Positions 1-6,758 of a stretch of 25,117 bases of DNA are shown here, piece by piece; position 1 is the stretch's first letter, and every line of letters starts with the position of its first letter. The translations under genes and the position numbers were made by a program. This stretch comes from Acidimicrobiales bacterium (GTDB taxonomy: Bacteria; Actinomycetota; Acidimicrobiia; Acidimicrobiales; RAAP-2), in NCBI GenBank assembly GCA_017883105.1, contig JADGOF010000004.1, positions 1 to 25,117 of the forward strand. Direction: 5' to 3'. The notes below the pieces were generated by a model. The model was not told the origin of the DNA. It did not search any database and saw only the letters and a list, made by a program, of their open reading frames with translations.

Positions 1-1
1 C

Positions 2-106
2 TCACCGGTCTTCGCTCCCCAGGTGGCCAAGGTGCTGGCCCCGGAACCATGGCTCACCGTCGATGAGGTCAGGACGGCGCTGACCGAGCGGGCCCGTGAT
101 AAGTAG
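2..106 (+). CDS. ECF transporter ATP-binding protein, C-terminal fragment
   Basis: Only the last 34 codons are in the window, ending at TAG 104-106. The visible peptide contains FAPQVAKVLAPEPWLTVDEV, which resembles the C-terminal tail of the ATPase (A) subunit of actinobacterial energy-coupling-factor transporters. That assignment comes from family memory, since no Walker motif lies inside the window. The next gene starts inside this one (GTG at 96) and encodes a membrane protein of the matching S-component type. The 11-nt overlap suggests translational coupling and a shared ECF operon entering from the left. Its substrate cannot be read from the sequence. Confidence 0.6.
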   Translation, partial: SPVFAPQVAKVLAPEPWLTVDEVRTALTERARDK

Positions 107-926
107 CGAATCGGCCTACAGGGATCGCCCGAGGCAGGGGACAGCGGTTCGCCTCCGACCCCGGGCATCGGTCCTCCTCGGGCTGGCATCACTGGTCGGT
201 ATCGTCGGATTCTGCTGGCCGCTGCTGATCCACGGGCAGGCCGGGACGAATCTGGCCCACTCAGCCGACGCTCCTTGGATCTTCATCGCCGTCCTGCCGT
301 TGTTGTTGGCAGTGGTTCTCAGCGAATTGGCCGAAGGGTCGCTCGATGCCAAGGCCATCGCCCTGCTGGGGATTCTGGCCGCCTGCGGGGCCGCACTTCG
401 GGTGCCGAGTCCAGGGGTGGCGGGATTCGAACCGGTCTTCTTCCTGCTCATACCGGCGGGTCGGGTGCTCGGGCGGGGATTCGGGTTCGTGCTGGGTGCG
501 ATCACCATCGCGGCGTCAGCGCTGATCACCGGCGGCGTCGGGCCGTGGCTGCCATTCCAGATGTTCGGTGCTGCGTGGATGGGATTCGGGGCGGGATGCC
601 TTCCACCGGCCAGGGGTAGGTTCGAAATCCTGATGTTGGCCGGATATGCCGCCGTCGCCGGGCTGGCCTATGGCACCTTGATCAATCTCTGGTTCTGGCC
701 GTTCGGGGCGGGGACGACCACCAGTTTCTCCTTCGTCCCCGGGTCCGGATTCGCGCACAACCTCCACAGTTTCGTCTTCTTTGACCTGACCACCTCCTTG
801 GGATTCGATATCCCCCGAGCGCTGACCAACGGGGTGCTGGTGTTGGTGTTGGGCCGACCCGTGCTCGCCGCGCTCCGGCGGGCCAGCCGCCGAGCCGCGT
901 TCGACGTTCCGGTGACCTACGGCTGA
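96..926 (+). CDS. ECF transporter S component (substrate-specific membrane subunit)
   Basis: This 276-residue protein starts at a GTG overlapping the end of the ATPase gene. After a basic N-terminus of about 25 residues come roughly six hydrophobic segments: about 28-46, 61-80, 87-105, 113-145, 150-168 and 180-200, with a further one near 245-258. Its central part (PSPGVAGFEPVFFLLIPAGR, then a glycine-rich FGFVLGAITIAASALITGGVG-like stretch) resembles the actinobacterial S components encoded beside CbiO/CbiQ-type subunits. In this family the S subunit binds a vitamin or metal and delivers it to the A-A'-T module in the membrane. The ligand is unknown. No T component is visible, so it probably lies upstream or elsewhere. 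The short C-terminal tail is arginine-rich, consistent with a cytoplasmic end. Confidence 0.65.
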   Translation: MISSESAYRDRPRQGTAVRLRPRASVLLGLASLVGIVGFCWPLLIHGQAGTNLAHSADAPWIFIAVLPLLLAVVLSELAEGSLDAKAIALLGILAACGAALRVPSPGVAGFEPVFFLLIPAGRVLGRGFGFVLGAITIAASALITGGVGPWLPFQMFGAAWMGFGAGCLPPARGRFEILMLAGYAAVAGLAYGTLINLWFWPFGAGTTTSFSFVPGSGFAHNLHSFVFFDLTTSLGFDIPRALTNGVLVLVLGRPVLAALRRASRRAAFDVPVTYG

Positions 927-945
927 CACCCGTCGCCTACGGACC

Positions 946-975
946 CTCCAGCAGGGGTGTCTGATCCCGCTGGAG
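946..975 (+). terminator. Putative hairpin terminator after the ECF gene
   Basis: CTCCAGC (946-952) pairs perfectly with GCTGGAG (969-975), and three inner G-C pairs (GGG with CCC at 966-968) can extend the stem past a bulged A. It begins 20 nt after the stop codon. No U-tract follows, as is usual for actinobacterial intrinsic terminators. The rest of the gap, 976-1146, shows no convincing gene or signal. Confidence 0.45.
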
Positions 976-1146
976 CTCACCCTGTTGTCCGAGGAATTCG
1001 TCGGGGCGACCCCCACAGGAAGTGGTGGCGATGGCCGTGATGCGTCTGCGTGCCCATCCGACGTACTCCGGTCCCTACCGGTCGGGTCGATCATCCTGAC
1101 CAAGCTCCCGTTTCACCATCAGGCACGGTGAGGAAGCCGGAGGGCG

Positions 1147-1656
1147 CTACCGATGGGCTGTGATGAGACCGCGGACATAGGCCGCCTGGCCGGCATGCTG
1201 CCCGTCGTCTGCGAGGACACTGACCAGACGAACACCAAGGGACACGGGCGGGTCCCACGAGTAGTCGAGGATGCGTTCGAGGTCGGACCCGGTGAGACGG
1301 GTGATGTACGTGACGGTCTGTCGGAGGACTGCTTGGTGGTAGCCGAGCAGCTGGGACGCGTCCGATCGGACGGATTGCACCTCGCCGTGAGTCTGACCGT
1401 ATCCGGTGGCCTCCCTGTCGAATGGGAGATCGAAGCGCGTGAACCATCCTTCTCGCGTCCAGACCTGTTCGATTCCGGCGGCGGTGGCCACGTGGTCATC
1501 CTGGACCCGGGTCAGGTGCCACACCAGCCATCCGATCGAATTGGAACTGTCGGTCGGGCAGTTAGCCAGTTGCTCGGTGGTGAGCCCGTCGAGGACCCGC
1601 TCCACAGTGTCGTGGATCCGTCCGAACGAATCGACCAACAGGTCCGCGACCTTCAC
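1147..1656 (-). CDS. DinB / DUF664 family protein (mycothiol-transferase-like fold)
   Basis: With the GTG at 1656 the protein is about 169 residues, the usual size for this family. It begins VKVADLLVDSFGRIHDTVE, a typical first helix of the four-helix DinB bundle. WHLTRVQDDH (His47 and His55) and DDGQHAGQAAYVRG (His154) supply the histidines that normally bind a divalent metal. Related actinobacterial proteins use mycothiol or act on thiol-reactive compounds, but the substrate here is not known. The frame stays open upstream to 1917 without any recognisable domain, so the shorter start is preferred. It lies downstream of the LigD polymerase gene on the same strand, separated by 267 bp, and is probably independent of it. 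Confidence 0.7.
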   Translation of the reverse strand: MKVADLLVDSFGRIHDTVERVLDGLTTEQLANCPTDSSNSIGWLVWHLTRVQDDHVATAAGIEQVWTREGWFTRFDLPFDREATGYGQTHGEVQSVRSDASQLLGYHQAVLRQTVTYITRLTGSDLERILDYSWDPPVSLGVRLVSVLADDGQHAGQAAYVRGLITAHR

Positions 1657-1923
1657 GGGTGGACCTGGCCCGAACCGGGTCGACCGTGGACGAGGCCGAC
1701 ATCCGTCGACTGCGGCCGGCATCTCGTTCGGTGGGGGTGGGCGACAAACATTCGCCACCGACAGTACCCGGTTCGCGTCTCCGCCGAACGGCCTGACGGC
1801 ACGGAGGCAGGTGTGCGCCTCCACTTCGACGTCGTTGACCTGGGGAACATCCAGAATGATCTCCTCGACGTCACGGAAGAGGGCCGGTCCGTCCACCGAG
1901 GTGGCTGGATCCACCACGGCCTC
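1657..1923 (-). other. 267-bp stretch between LigD-Pol and DinB genes
   Basis: The minus-strand frame of the DinB gene remains open across this stretch and could add 87 residues from a GTG at 1917. The extra peptide (for example DVPQVNDVEVEAHTCLRAVR) matches no domain I recognise and has proline-rich, low-complexity parts. It is more likely a leader region or decayed DNA than part of the protein. No clear promoter or hairpin was found. Confidence 0.3.
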
Positions 1924-2838
1924 CTACCGGTGACCACTGACCGGAGCGAACAGGTCACCCTTCTGCTCGATCCTGTCCAGGACCTCGGGTGCGGTGAACC
2001 GGAGGAGCGTAGGATCACCGGACTCCTCGCATCGGTGTACCTCGTCCCAGGTCACCGGGGTCGACACCATGGGTTCTGACCGCGCCCTCAGGGAGTACGC
2101 CGCAACCGTCGTCTTGGCCGGATGGTTCTGGCTGCAGTCGATGAGGGCCCTGTTCCGCCGGCGGCTCTTCTGCATGGTGGAGACGACCAGGTCCGGGTGG
2201 TGCCGTTCGAGCTGGAGGGCGACCTGGTGCGTGCGGTCCCGGCTTCTTTCCCACGAGGTCCCACCATGCAGTGGCGCGTACAGCTGGAGTCCCTTGGACC
2301 CGCTGGTCTTGGCGAAACAGGCCAGCCCCTGGGCGGCCAGGGCGTCGACGATGTGGCGGGCCACGGTGCAGCACTCCACAATGGTCGTCCCTTCTCCCGG
2401 GTCGAGGTCGAAAACCATGTGATCGGGCGGCCCGGGGAGGGTGCGCCTGCGGCCTACGTGCCACAGCGGAACGTGGAATTCGATGGTGGCGAGGTTGGCC
2501 GCCCACAGGAGGGTGGGCAGATCGGACACCACGCTGTAGTCGACCGCGGAGTCATCCCTGGTGGTCGGAACGGAGACATGTCGCAACCAGGTGGGTGGGT
2601 GCGCCGGAGTGTGCTTTTCGAAGAATGAGGGACCGTCGGCCCCATCGGGAAACCGCTTCATCGTCATGGGCCTGTCTCGGACGTGGGGAAGCATGACTTC
2701 GGCCACTTTGGCGTAGTAGTCGATCATGTCGCCCTTGGTGAAGCCGGTCGCCGGGTAGAGCACCTTGTCGAGGTTGGAGATCGTGAGTTCCCGACCGTCG
2801 ACTGTGATCGTGACCGAAGCCTTCCTGTCTGGACTCAC
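1924..2838 (-). CDS. ligD: LigD-type primase-polymerase domain protein (NHEJ polymerase)
   Basis: This 304-residue stand-alone archaeo-eukaryotic primase superfamily domain matches the size of LigD polymerase domains. Markers: LDKVLYP near residue 23, MTMKRFPDG near 58, the metal-binding pair in FDLDP (Asp144, Asp146), the nucleotide-binding SGSKG (179-183), and a third acidic position in LIDCSQNHPAKTT (Asp234). Most relatives read IDWSQN, so Trp is replaced by Cys; PYSLRAR is AYSLRAR. In double-strand-break repair this domain adds nucleotides at ends held by Ku. Neither Ku nor a ligase gene is intact in the window. A GTG start at 2838 is preceded by AAAGGA. Directly upstream lies what looks like the tail of a DNA ligase. 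Confidence 0.88.
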   Translation of the reverse strand: MSPDRKASVTITVDGRELTISNLDKVLYPATGFTKGDMIDYYAKVAEVMLPHVRDRPMTMKRFPDGADGPSFFEKHTPAHPPTWLRHVSVPTTRDDSAVDYSVVSDLPTLLWAANLATIEFHVPLWHVGRRRTLPGPPDHMVFDLDPGEGTTIVECCTVARHIVDALAAQGLACFAKTSGSKGLQLYAPLHGGTSWERSRDRTHQVALQLERHHPDLVVSTMQKSRRRNRALIDCSQNHPAKTTVAAYSLRARSEPMVSTPVTWDEVHRCEESGDPTLLRFTAPEVLDRIEQKGDLFAPVSGHR

Positions 2839-2965
2839 CGATCACATCCTTTGGGTCCTTGTCGGGCCGGATGTCCCTCCACACAGGATGGCGGAAACGC
2901 TCCTCCCCGGTCCACGCATGGAATCGAACCTCACCCACGTTGGGCCTTCGAACCCCGGTCCCGTC
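2839..2965 (-). pseudogene. Remnant of an ATP-dependent DNA ligase C-terminus
   Basis: Reading the minus strand from about 2965 in one frame gives VGEVRFHAWTGEERFRHPVW followed by RDIRPDKDPKDVI. This matches the end of the OB-fold of LigC/LigD-type ligases, which usually read VVEVRF.EWT..G.LRHP...LR.DKDP.DV. Upstream of about 2965 the same frame loses similarity, and no nucleotidyltransferase domain or lysine motif is seen before the divergent STAS gene at 3223. The fragment sits directly before the LigD polymerase gene, where a ligase gene often lies, so I infer deletion of most of the ligase. The frame runs into the polymerase gene in a different phase. No start codon gives an obvious functional protein. 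Confidence 0.6.
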
Positions 2966-3143
2966 CGACCGACCGTCGTCCGACAGGTCGAATTCGCCGT
3001 GCCGGTGGCAGTACCCGGGTCGGAGCGCACCACCCCATCGAGGAGGACCCGGTGCAGGTCATGGCGGGTCCGACCGACCGATGAGCGGGGTAGTGTTGCT
3101 GCTGACGAAGGGGTGCTTGACGGAGTCCTGACCAAACGTAGGA
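2966..3143. other. Intergenic region between ligase remnant and sigma operon
   Basis: No gene is recognisable here on either strand. A GGGTCC-N15-GGGGTA arrangement near 3065-3092 loosely resembles SigF-type promoters and could allow autoregulation of the operon downstream, but the -35 part is poor. Together with 3144-3222 this stretch must hold the promoter of the STAS-RsbW-sigma operon. Confidence 0.25.
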
Positions 3144-3190
3144 ACGGCCCCCGGGGATCAGGCGGGAGCCGATGGCGCTCCGAGGGCCGT
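3144..3190 (+). promoter_or_regulatory. Nested hairpin in the presumed 5' leader of the sigma operon
   Basis: ACGGCCC (3144-3150) pairs with GGGCCGT (3184-3190), and GGAGC (3165-3169) pairs with GCTCC (3177-3181) inside it. The structure ends 14 nt before the GAGGAGGA ribosome-binding site (3205-3212) of the STAS gene. It could influence translation or be a terminator for upstream transcription. Its role is inferred from position only. Confidence 0.35.
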
Positions 3191-3222
3191 CGGCATCTCC
3201 GACCGAGGAGGAGCGATCGACC

Positions 3223-3564
3223 ATGGACGAGGCATTCGGTATTTCGGAGCACGCGGTGAACGAGGTGGTCGTCGTCACGGTGACCGGCGAGATTGACGTG
3301 GCCACAGCTCCGGCGCTGCGTGAGCGCTTGTACGCGATCATCGAACGAGGTGGGTCGAGAGTGGTCGTCGACCTCCTGGCGGTGACATTCATCGACTCCA
3401 CTGCACTGGGCGTGCTGATCGGCGCTCTCAAGCGATGCCGCGAGCACGGGACGTCCATGCACCTGGTGGTGGCCGAGGCGCGCATCCTGAAGGTGTTCGA
3501 GATCACCGGATTGACCGATCTCTTCACCTTCTTCCCGACTCTCGACGAAGCCACCCGACCATGA
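3223..3564 (+). CDS. STAS-domain anti-sigma factor antagonist (RsbV/SpoIIAA-like)
   Basis: This 113-residue single STAS domain starts at ATG 3223 behind a strong GAGGAGGA site; an in-frame ATG at 3172 lacks such a site. The family pattern is clear: VVVVTVTGEIDVATAPALRE, then VVVDLLAVTFIDSTALGVLI. Ser59 in the DST motif is the expected phosphorylation site. In partner switching the unphosphorylated antagonist binds the anti-sigma kinase and frees the sigma factor; phosphorylation by the kinase inactivates it. The two following genes encode exactly those partners. A PP2C phosphatase or sensor that would reset the switch is not present in the window. Confidence 0.9.
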   Translation: MDEAFGISEHAVNEVVVVTVTGEIDVATAPALRERLYAIIERGGSRVVVDLLAVTFIDSTALGVLIGALKRCREHGTSMHLVVAEARILKVFEITGLTDLFTFFPTLDEATRP

Positions 3565-3608
3565 GCTACGCCTACGCGATCTCTGACGGGAAGGAGCGGC
3601 ATGAGTGA
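3561..3608 (+). CDS. Possible 15-codon linking ORF in the sigma operon
   Basis: An ATG at 3561 overlaps the STAS stop codon as ATGA, and the frame MSYAYAISDGKERHE ends in a TGA at 3606-3608, inside the first codons of the kinase gene. Ribosomes could pass through it from STAS to the kinase, but it may be chance. The kinase has its own AAGGAG site (3591-3596), which argues against a need for it. Confidence 0.15.
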   Translation: MSYAYAISDGKERHE

Positions 3609-4008
3609 GGACGGTGTCGTCGACAAGGTCAAACTCGTCATCCCGGCCCGGGCAAACCTCGTCCTACTGGCGCGTCTGACGGCCGCGACCATTGGCTCGC
3701 GGGCGGACTTCGACGTTGAGGAGATCGAGGATCTCCGGCTCGCGGTGGACGAGTTGTGCGTGTCGGTGATCGAAGGGGGGCGGGACGGGCGTCTGGAGCT
3801 CGAGTTCGTTCGGGACGGCGATCGTGTCGAAGTGTCGTGCGAATTCCACCGGGATGCCGCTGGCCGCTCCCTCGACGTCGCTCATGAGTCTCTCGACGGG
3901 CTCTCCGACCGCATCCTCGATGCCCTGGTCGACGACCATGGCGCGGACGGCCAGGGAGGCCGCCAACGGGCGTGGTTGCGTAAGCGACGAGCCCGCCAGC
4001 AAGCCTGA
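3601..4008 (+). CDS. Anti-sigma regulatory factor, RsbW-like histidine-kinase-type ATPase
   Basis: The 135-residue protein begins at ATG 3601 with AAGGAG 4 nt upstream. Its N-terminal half carries the N-box region of the HATPase fold, EIEDLRLAVDELCVSVIEGG (residues 41-60). The Asn that normally coordinates magnesium four residues after the Glu of this box (as in EACTN) is Ser55 here. G1/G2 glycine boxes are weak, and the C-terminus is a basic, low-complexity tail. Similar reduced proteins occur in other actinobacterial sigma operons. It should bind the sigma factor encoded next, and either phosphorylate or simply bind the STAS protein. Its stop codon overlaps the sigma start by one base (TGATG), so the two are probably translationally coupled at a fixed ratio. 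Confidence 0.8.
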   Translation: MSEDGVVDKVKLVIPARANLVLLARLTAATIGSRADFDVEEIEDLRLAVDELCVSVIEGGRDGRLELEFVRDGDRVEVSCEFHRDAAGRSLDVAHESLDGLSDRILDALVDDHGADGQGGRQRAWLRKRRARQQA

Positions 4009-4754
4009 TGGCCCGTCCTGTGCGTCCCGCCGAGGAGACGCGGGAGGTATTCGCGGAGTTCGCCATGACCCGCGATCCGGTGCTTCGGGACGAGCTCGTT
4101 GAAACACACCTCGGGCTGTCCCGCCAACTGGCCCGACGGTTCTCCCATCGAGGTGAGACCTACGACGACCTCGTCCAGGTCGCTTCCTTTGCCCTTGTCA
4201 AGTCGGTGGACCGGTTCGATCCGGAACGAGGGGTCGAGTTCAGCACTTTCGCCACACGGACGATCGTCGGAGAGTTGAAGCGCCATTTTCGGGACCGGGG
4301 CTGGGCCATCCGGGCGCCGCGCCGTGTTCAAGAGCTCTATCTCGAGCTCGGCCCCGCCATCGATTCGTTGTCCCAAGAGCTCGGCCGGCCGCCCACCGTC
4401 GCCGAATTGGCCATGGCCACCGGGACATCCGAGGAGGCGGTCCTCGAAGCCATGGAGGCAGGTCTGAGCTATCGGACCTCCTCGATCGATGCGCCTGACC
4501 GCCGGGACGGCACGATCGCTTCCCACCTGGGCGACATCGACTCCGGATTCGGGGGTGCAGAGGATCGGATGCTTCTCGCCCTGTCGATGTCGAGGCTTCC
4601 CGAACGCGAGCGCACCATTCTGAAACTCCGCTTCGTCGATGGACTGACCCAGTCCCAGATTGCGGCAGAGATCGGCATCAGCCAGATGCACGTATCCCGT
4701 CTATTGGCGGGCAGTTTGACCGAACTGAGGGAATCATTCGGGGCCGAACTCTGA
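4008..4754 (+). CDS. RNA polymerase sigma factor, SigB/SigF/SigG family
   Basis: This 248-residue group 3 sigma factor has region 2 at about residues 30-100, with HLGLSRQLARRF, the core-binding YDDLVQVASFALVKSVDRFD and the -10-contacting FSTFATRTIVGELKRHFRD. Region 3 follows with RAPRRVQEL and the PPTVAELAMATG helix. Region 4 ends the protein with LPERERTILKLRF and the helix-turn-helix LTQSQIAAEIGISQMHVSRL. Sigma factors of this class direct general-stress or developmental regulons in actinobacteria and are held inactive by RsbW-like proteins, one of which is encoded immediately upstream with a 1-nt overlap. The trigger and regulon are not visible. A weak SigF-like promoter upstream of the operon would fit self-activation. 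Confidence 0.93.
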   Translation: MARPVRPAEETREVFAEFAMTRDPVLRDELVETHLGLSRQLARRFSHRGETYDDLVQVASFALVKSVDRFDPERGVEFSTFATRTIVGELKRHFRDRGWAIRAPRRVQELYLELGPAIDSLSQELGRPPTVAELAMATGTSEEAVLEAMEAGLSYRTSSIDAPDRRDGTIASHLGDIDSGFGGAEDRMLLALSMSRLPERERTILKLRFVDGLTQSQIAAEIGISQMHVSRLLAGSLTELRESFGAEL

Positions 4755-4781
4755 CGACGTGCCGAAAGGGGACACCTCTAG

Positions 4782-5650
4782 TCAGGGCAGCCGGACCAGG
4801 AGGGCACGGTCATCGACCGGCAGGTCTCCCGTGACGGTGGCAGTGATCCCCACCGTTTCGAGCGTGGCCACGCCCCTGGTGATCGAAGCGAACGCGGCAT
4901 CGGTGGCATCCCGGCCGGTGGCGATGCGCACCATCGCCTGGCGGGGGGCCAGCATGGTGGCGTCATGGACCCACCACTGCCCGTCTTCGAGCGTTTCGAA
5001 CACGGCGTGGAAGTCCATGGGCGAGAGACCGGGGGCATAGACGGCGGTGAAGCGCGCCGGAATCCCGACGGCCCGGCACAGGGCGACGCCCAAGTGGGCA
5101 AAGTCCCGGCAGGTTCCCATGCCGGTCAAGAGGGTGTTCTCGGCTGAATCATGCACGGTGCTTGAACCTGCGACGTAGCCGACACGCGTGCTGATCCAGT
5201 GGTTGATAGAGGCCACCCGATCGCGGGTCGGCAAGCCAGTGCCGAACTCGGAGACGGCAAAGCCCACCAGATGGTCGGAGGGGCAGTAGCGGCTCGGTCG
5301 GAGGTAGATCAACCGCACGAGATCGCTGGAGTCCGCACGATTGTCGCCGGCAGCGGGGTGATCGGTCGTGTCGACCTCGGCCCGGTACGCGACGCTCAGG
5401 CGCCGGGGCCGCACTGGATGATCTGTACTCGGGCACCGTCGGGTCCCGCGTGCTGGGTGACGTCGGCCACCGACTGGTCATCGGACCGGACGGCGAAGCG
5501 TTCGTCGCGCACAGCGCCCGATGATGATGCCACCTCGACCTGCAGCACGACTTCGGCCGGTTCGACCACCTCGAAGGTGAGGTCACAAGAGACGACCCGC
5601 CGGCCGTTCCCCTCGACCGGGACTGCTCGCGGGGAGGACGAGAAGCTCAT
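4782..5650 (-). pseudogene. Transglutaminase-like protein, frameshifted
   Basis: Two minus-strand frames together make a transglutaminase/cysteine-protease-like protein of about 289 residues, the normal length for this COG1305-type family. The first part (5650 to 5396) gives the N-terminal beta domain, including CDLTFEVVEPAEVVLQVEV, and ends at a TGA after QCGPGA. The second part continues in another frame as LSVAYRAEV and holds the catalytic triad: Cys in GTCRDFAHLG, His in DFHAVFE, Asp in WWVHDAT. Adding one C near 5398-5402 (GGC GCC CTG) restores GPGALSVAYRAEV. The gene is therefore inactive, or the sequence lacks one base. It converges with the sigma gene, 27 bp apart, and diverges from the monooxygenase gene. 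Confidence 0.8.
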
Positions 5651-5687
5651 TGTGCACTCTGCAACACTCCGACGGAGGCGATTGCCG

Positions 5688-5693
5688 TAGTGT
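5688..5693 (+). promoter_or_regulatory. -10 element TAGTGT, leaderless-type
   Basis: TAGTGT lies exactly 6 nt before the GTG at 5700 and no ribosome-binding site is present, the arrangement expected for a leaderless transcript. No good -35 box is seen. Confidence 0.5.
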
Positions 5694-5699
5694 CGGCCC

Positions 5700-6686
5700 G
5701 TGGCCGACCCCCCAACGCGTCCGTTCGCGTCCGTCCCGTTTGCCCCGGGATCGATCTCCTTCAGGCTCTATCCCCACAACGAGTTGTCGCCCGGCGAGGT
5801 GGTGGCCGAGTTCTGTGGGCAGGCCGGCCTGGCGTTGACCGCCGGCTTCGACGGCGTGATGACCAGTGAGCATCACGGGGGTTTCGCCGGCTATCTCCCC
5901 AACCCGCTCCAGGTGGCCGCGTTCATCCTCGATGAGCACCCTCAGGGATGGGCGGCCGCGTGCCCTCTGCTCCTGCCGCTGCGTCCTACGGCGCTGGTGG
6001 CCGAGGAGGTGGCCTGGCTCGGTGCCCGCCATCCCGGCCGTGTGGGCCTGGGGGTCGCGGCCGGTGCACTCCCGCTCGATTTCGAGGCCATGGGGGTTCC
6101 GGCAGACTCGGCACCCGGGCTGTTCGTATCCGAGCTGCCCCGCATCGTCGACATGCTCCGTGGTCGGGATCTCCGCCAACTGGGCGGTGACCCTGCGCTG
6201 GGTGCCTGTGCAGGCCACCCGATTCCCGTGCTGAGCGCGGCCGTCTCGCCGACGGCGGCGGAGAGGGCCGCCGAGTGCGGTGCGGGCATCCTGTTGGAAG
6301 GGATGTCATCGGTGGAGCGGTTGGCCCGGGTTACCGGGGCCTACGACGAAGCCGGCGAGGTGGCACCCAAGGTGGTCATCCGCCGGGTGTGGCTGGGGGA
6401 ACTCCCGACCGAGCTGGTCGACCGGCAACGGAAGATCTACGACAGCTATTCCGGGCCGGCCTCACTGTTCGGGGACGATCGGACCGTGCACGGTCCGGAC
6501 CCCGCCGGGGTGGCTGAGCAACTGGTCGACGTGGCGAGCAGGTCGGGGGCTGACGCGTTGAACCTCCGGGTCCATCTTCCCGGGATGTCACCGGCGTCGG
6601 TCCGCCATCAGATCCTGGCGCTGGGGACCGAAGTGTTGCCTGCTGTCAGGGCCCGGTGGCCGGAGCACCGGTCAGCGCCCTCGTGA
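5700..6686 (+). CDS. Luciferase-like monooxygenase (LLM) class flavin-dependent oxidoreductase
   Basis: A 328-residue protein of the bacterial luciferase superfamily, which use reduced flavin (FMN or F420) and fold as a TIM barrel. Visible landmarks are AGFDGVMTSEHHGGFAGYLPN (about 49-69), the stretch LVAEEVAWLGARHPGRVGLG (about 99-118) typical of these enzymes, and VLSAAVSPTAAERAAECGAG (about 180-199). The C-terminal part has DPAGVAEQLVDVASRSGADA, a common family ending. The actual substrate and the choice of FMN or F420 cannot be deduced. It starts at a GTG without a ribosome-binding site but with a -10 element 6 nt upstream. It seems to be a single-gene unit, followed by a hairpin. Confidence 0.8.
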   Translation: MADPPTRPFASVPFAPGSISFRLYPHNELSPGEVVAEFCGQAGLALTAGFDGVMTSEHHGGFAGYLPNPLQVAAFILDEHPQGWAAACPLLLPLRPTALVAEEVAWLGARHPGRVGLGVAAGALPLDFEAMGVPADSAPGLFVSELPRIVDMLRGRDLRQLGGDPALGACAGHPIPVLSAAVSPTAAERAAECGAGILLEGMSSVERLARVTGAYDEAGEVAPKVVIRRVWLGELPTELVDRQRKIYDSYSGPASLFGDDRTVHGPDPAGVAEQLVDVASRSGADALNLRVHLPGMSPASVRHQILALGTEVLPAVRARWPEHRSAPS

Positions 6687-6692
6687 GCAGGT

Positions 6693-6707
6693 CGACCCGA
6701 TGGGTCG
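6693..6707 (+). terminator. Short perfect hairpin after the LLM gene
   Basis: CGACCC (6693-6698) and GGGTCG (6702-6707) form a 6-bp stem with a GAT loop, 7 nt after the stop codon. The neighbouring gene is convergent, so termination here is plausible. No U-tract follows. Confidence 0.45.
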
Positions 6708-6758
6708 GCCGATGGCTGTCAGCGGCGACGAGGGATCGGATGACCGACCGATGCTGGC

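Noticed and set aside
1657..1917. 87-residue N-terminal extension of the DinB-type protein
   Set aside because: The extension lacks homology to anything I know and would make the protein much longer than its family; a GTG at 1656 fits the domain boundary.
1153..2079. 308-codon plus-strand reading frame across the DinB and LigD region
   Set aside because: It is antisense to two recognisable genes and its product has no domain-like pattern.
2915..2960. Two tRNA T-loop-like stretches (GGTTCGATTCC and GGGGTTCGAAGG) on the minus strand
   Set aside because: No acceptor, D or anticodon arms fit around them, and the bases are explained by the ligase-like coding remnant.
2842..3462. 206-codon minus-strand reading frame opposite the STAS gene
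   Set aside because: It has no recognisable domain, runs antisense to a clear STAS gene, and is a by-product of high GC content.
5396..5414. Programmed -1 frameshift in the transglutaminase gene
   Set aside because: There is no slippery heptamer of the X XXY YYZ type and no clear downstream structure; a missing C is simpler.
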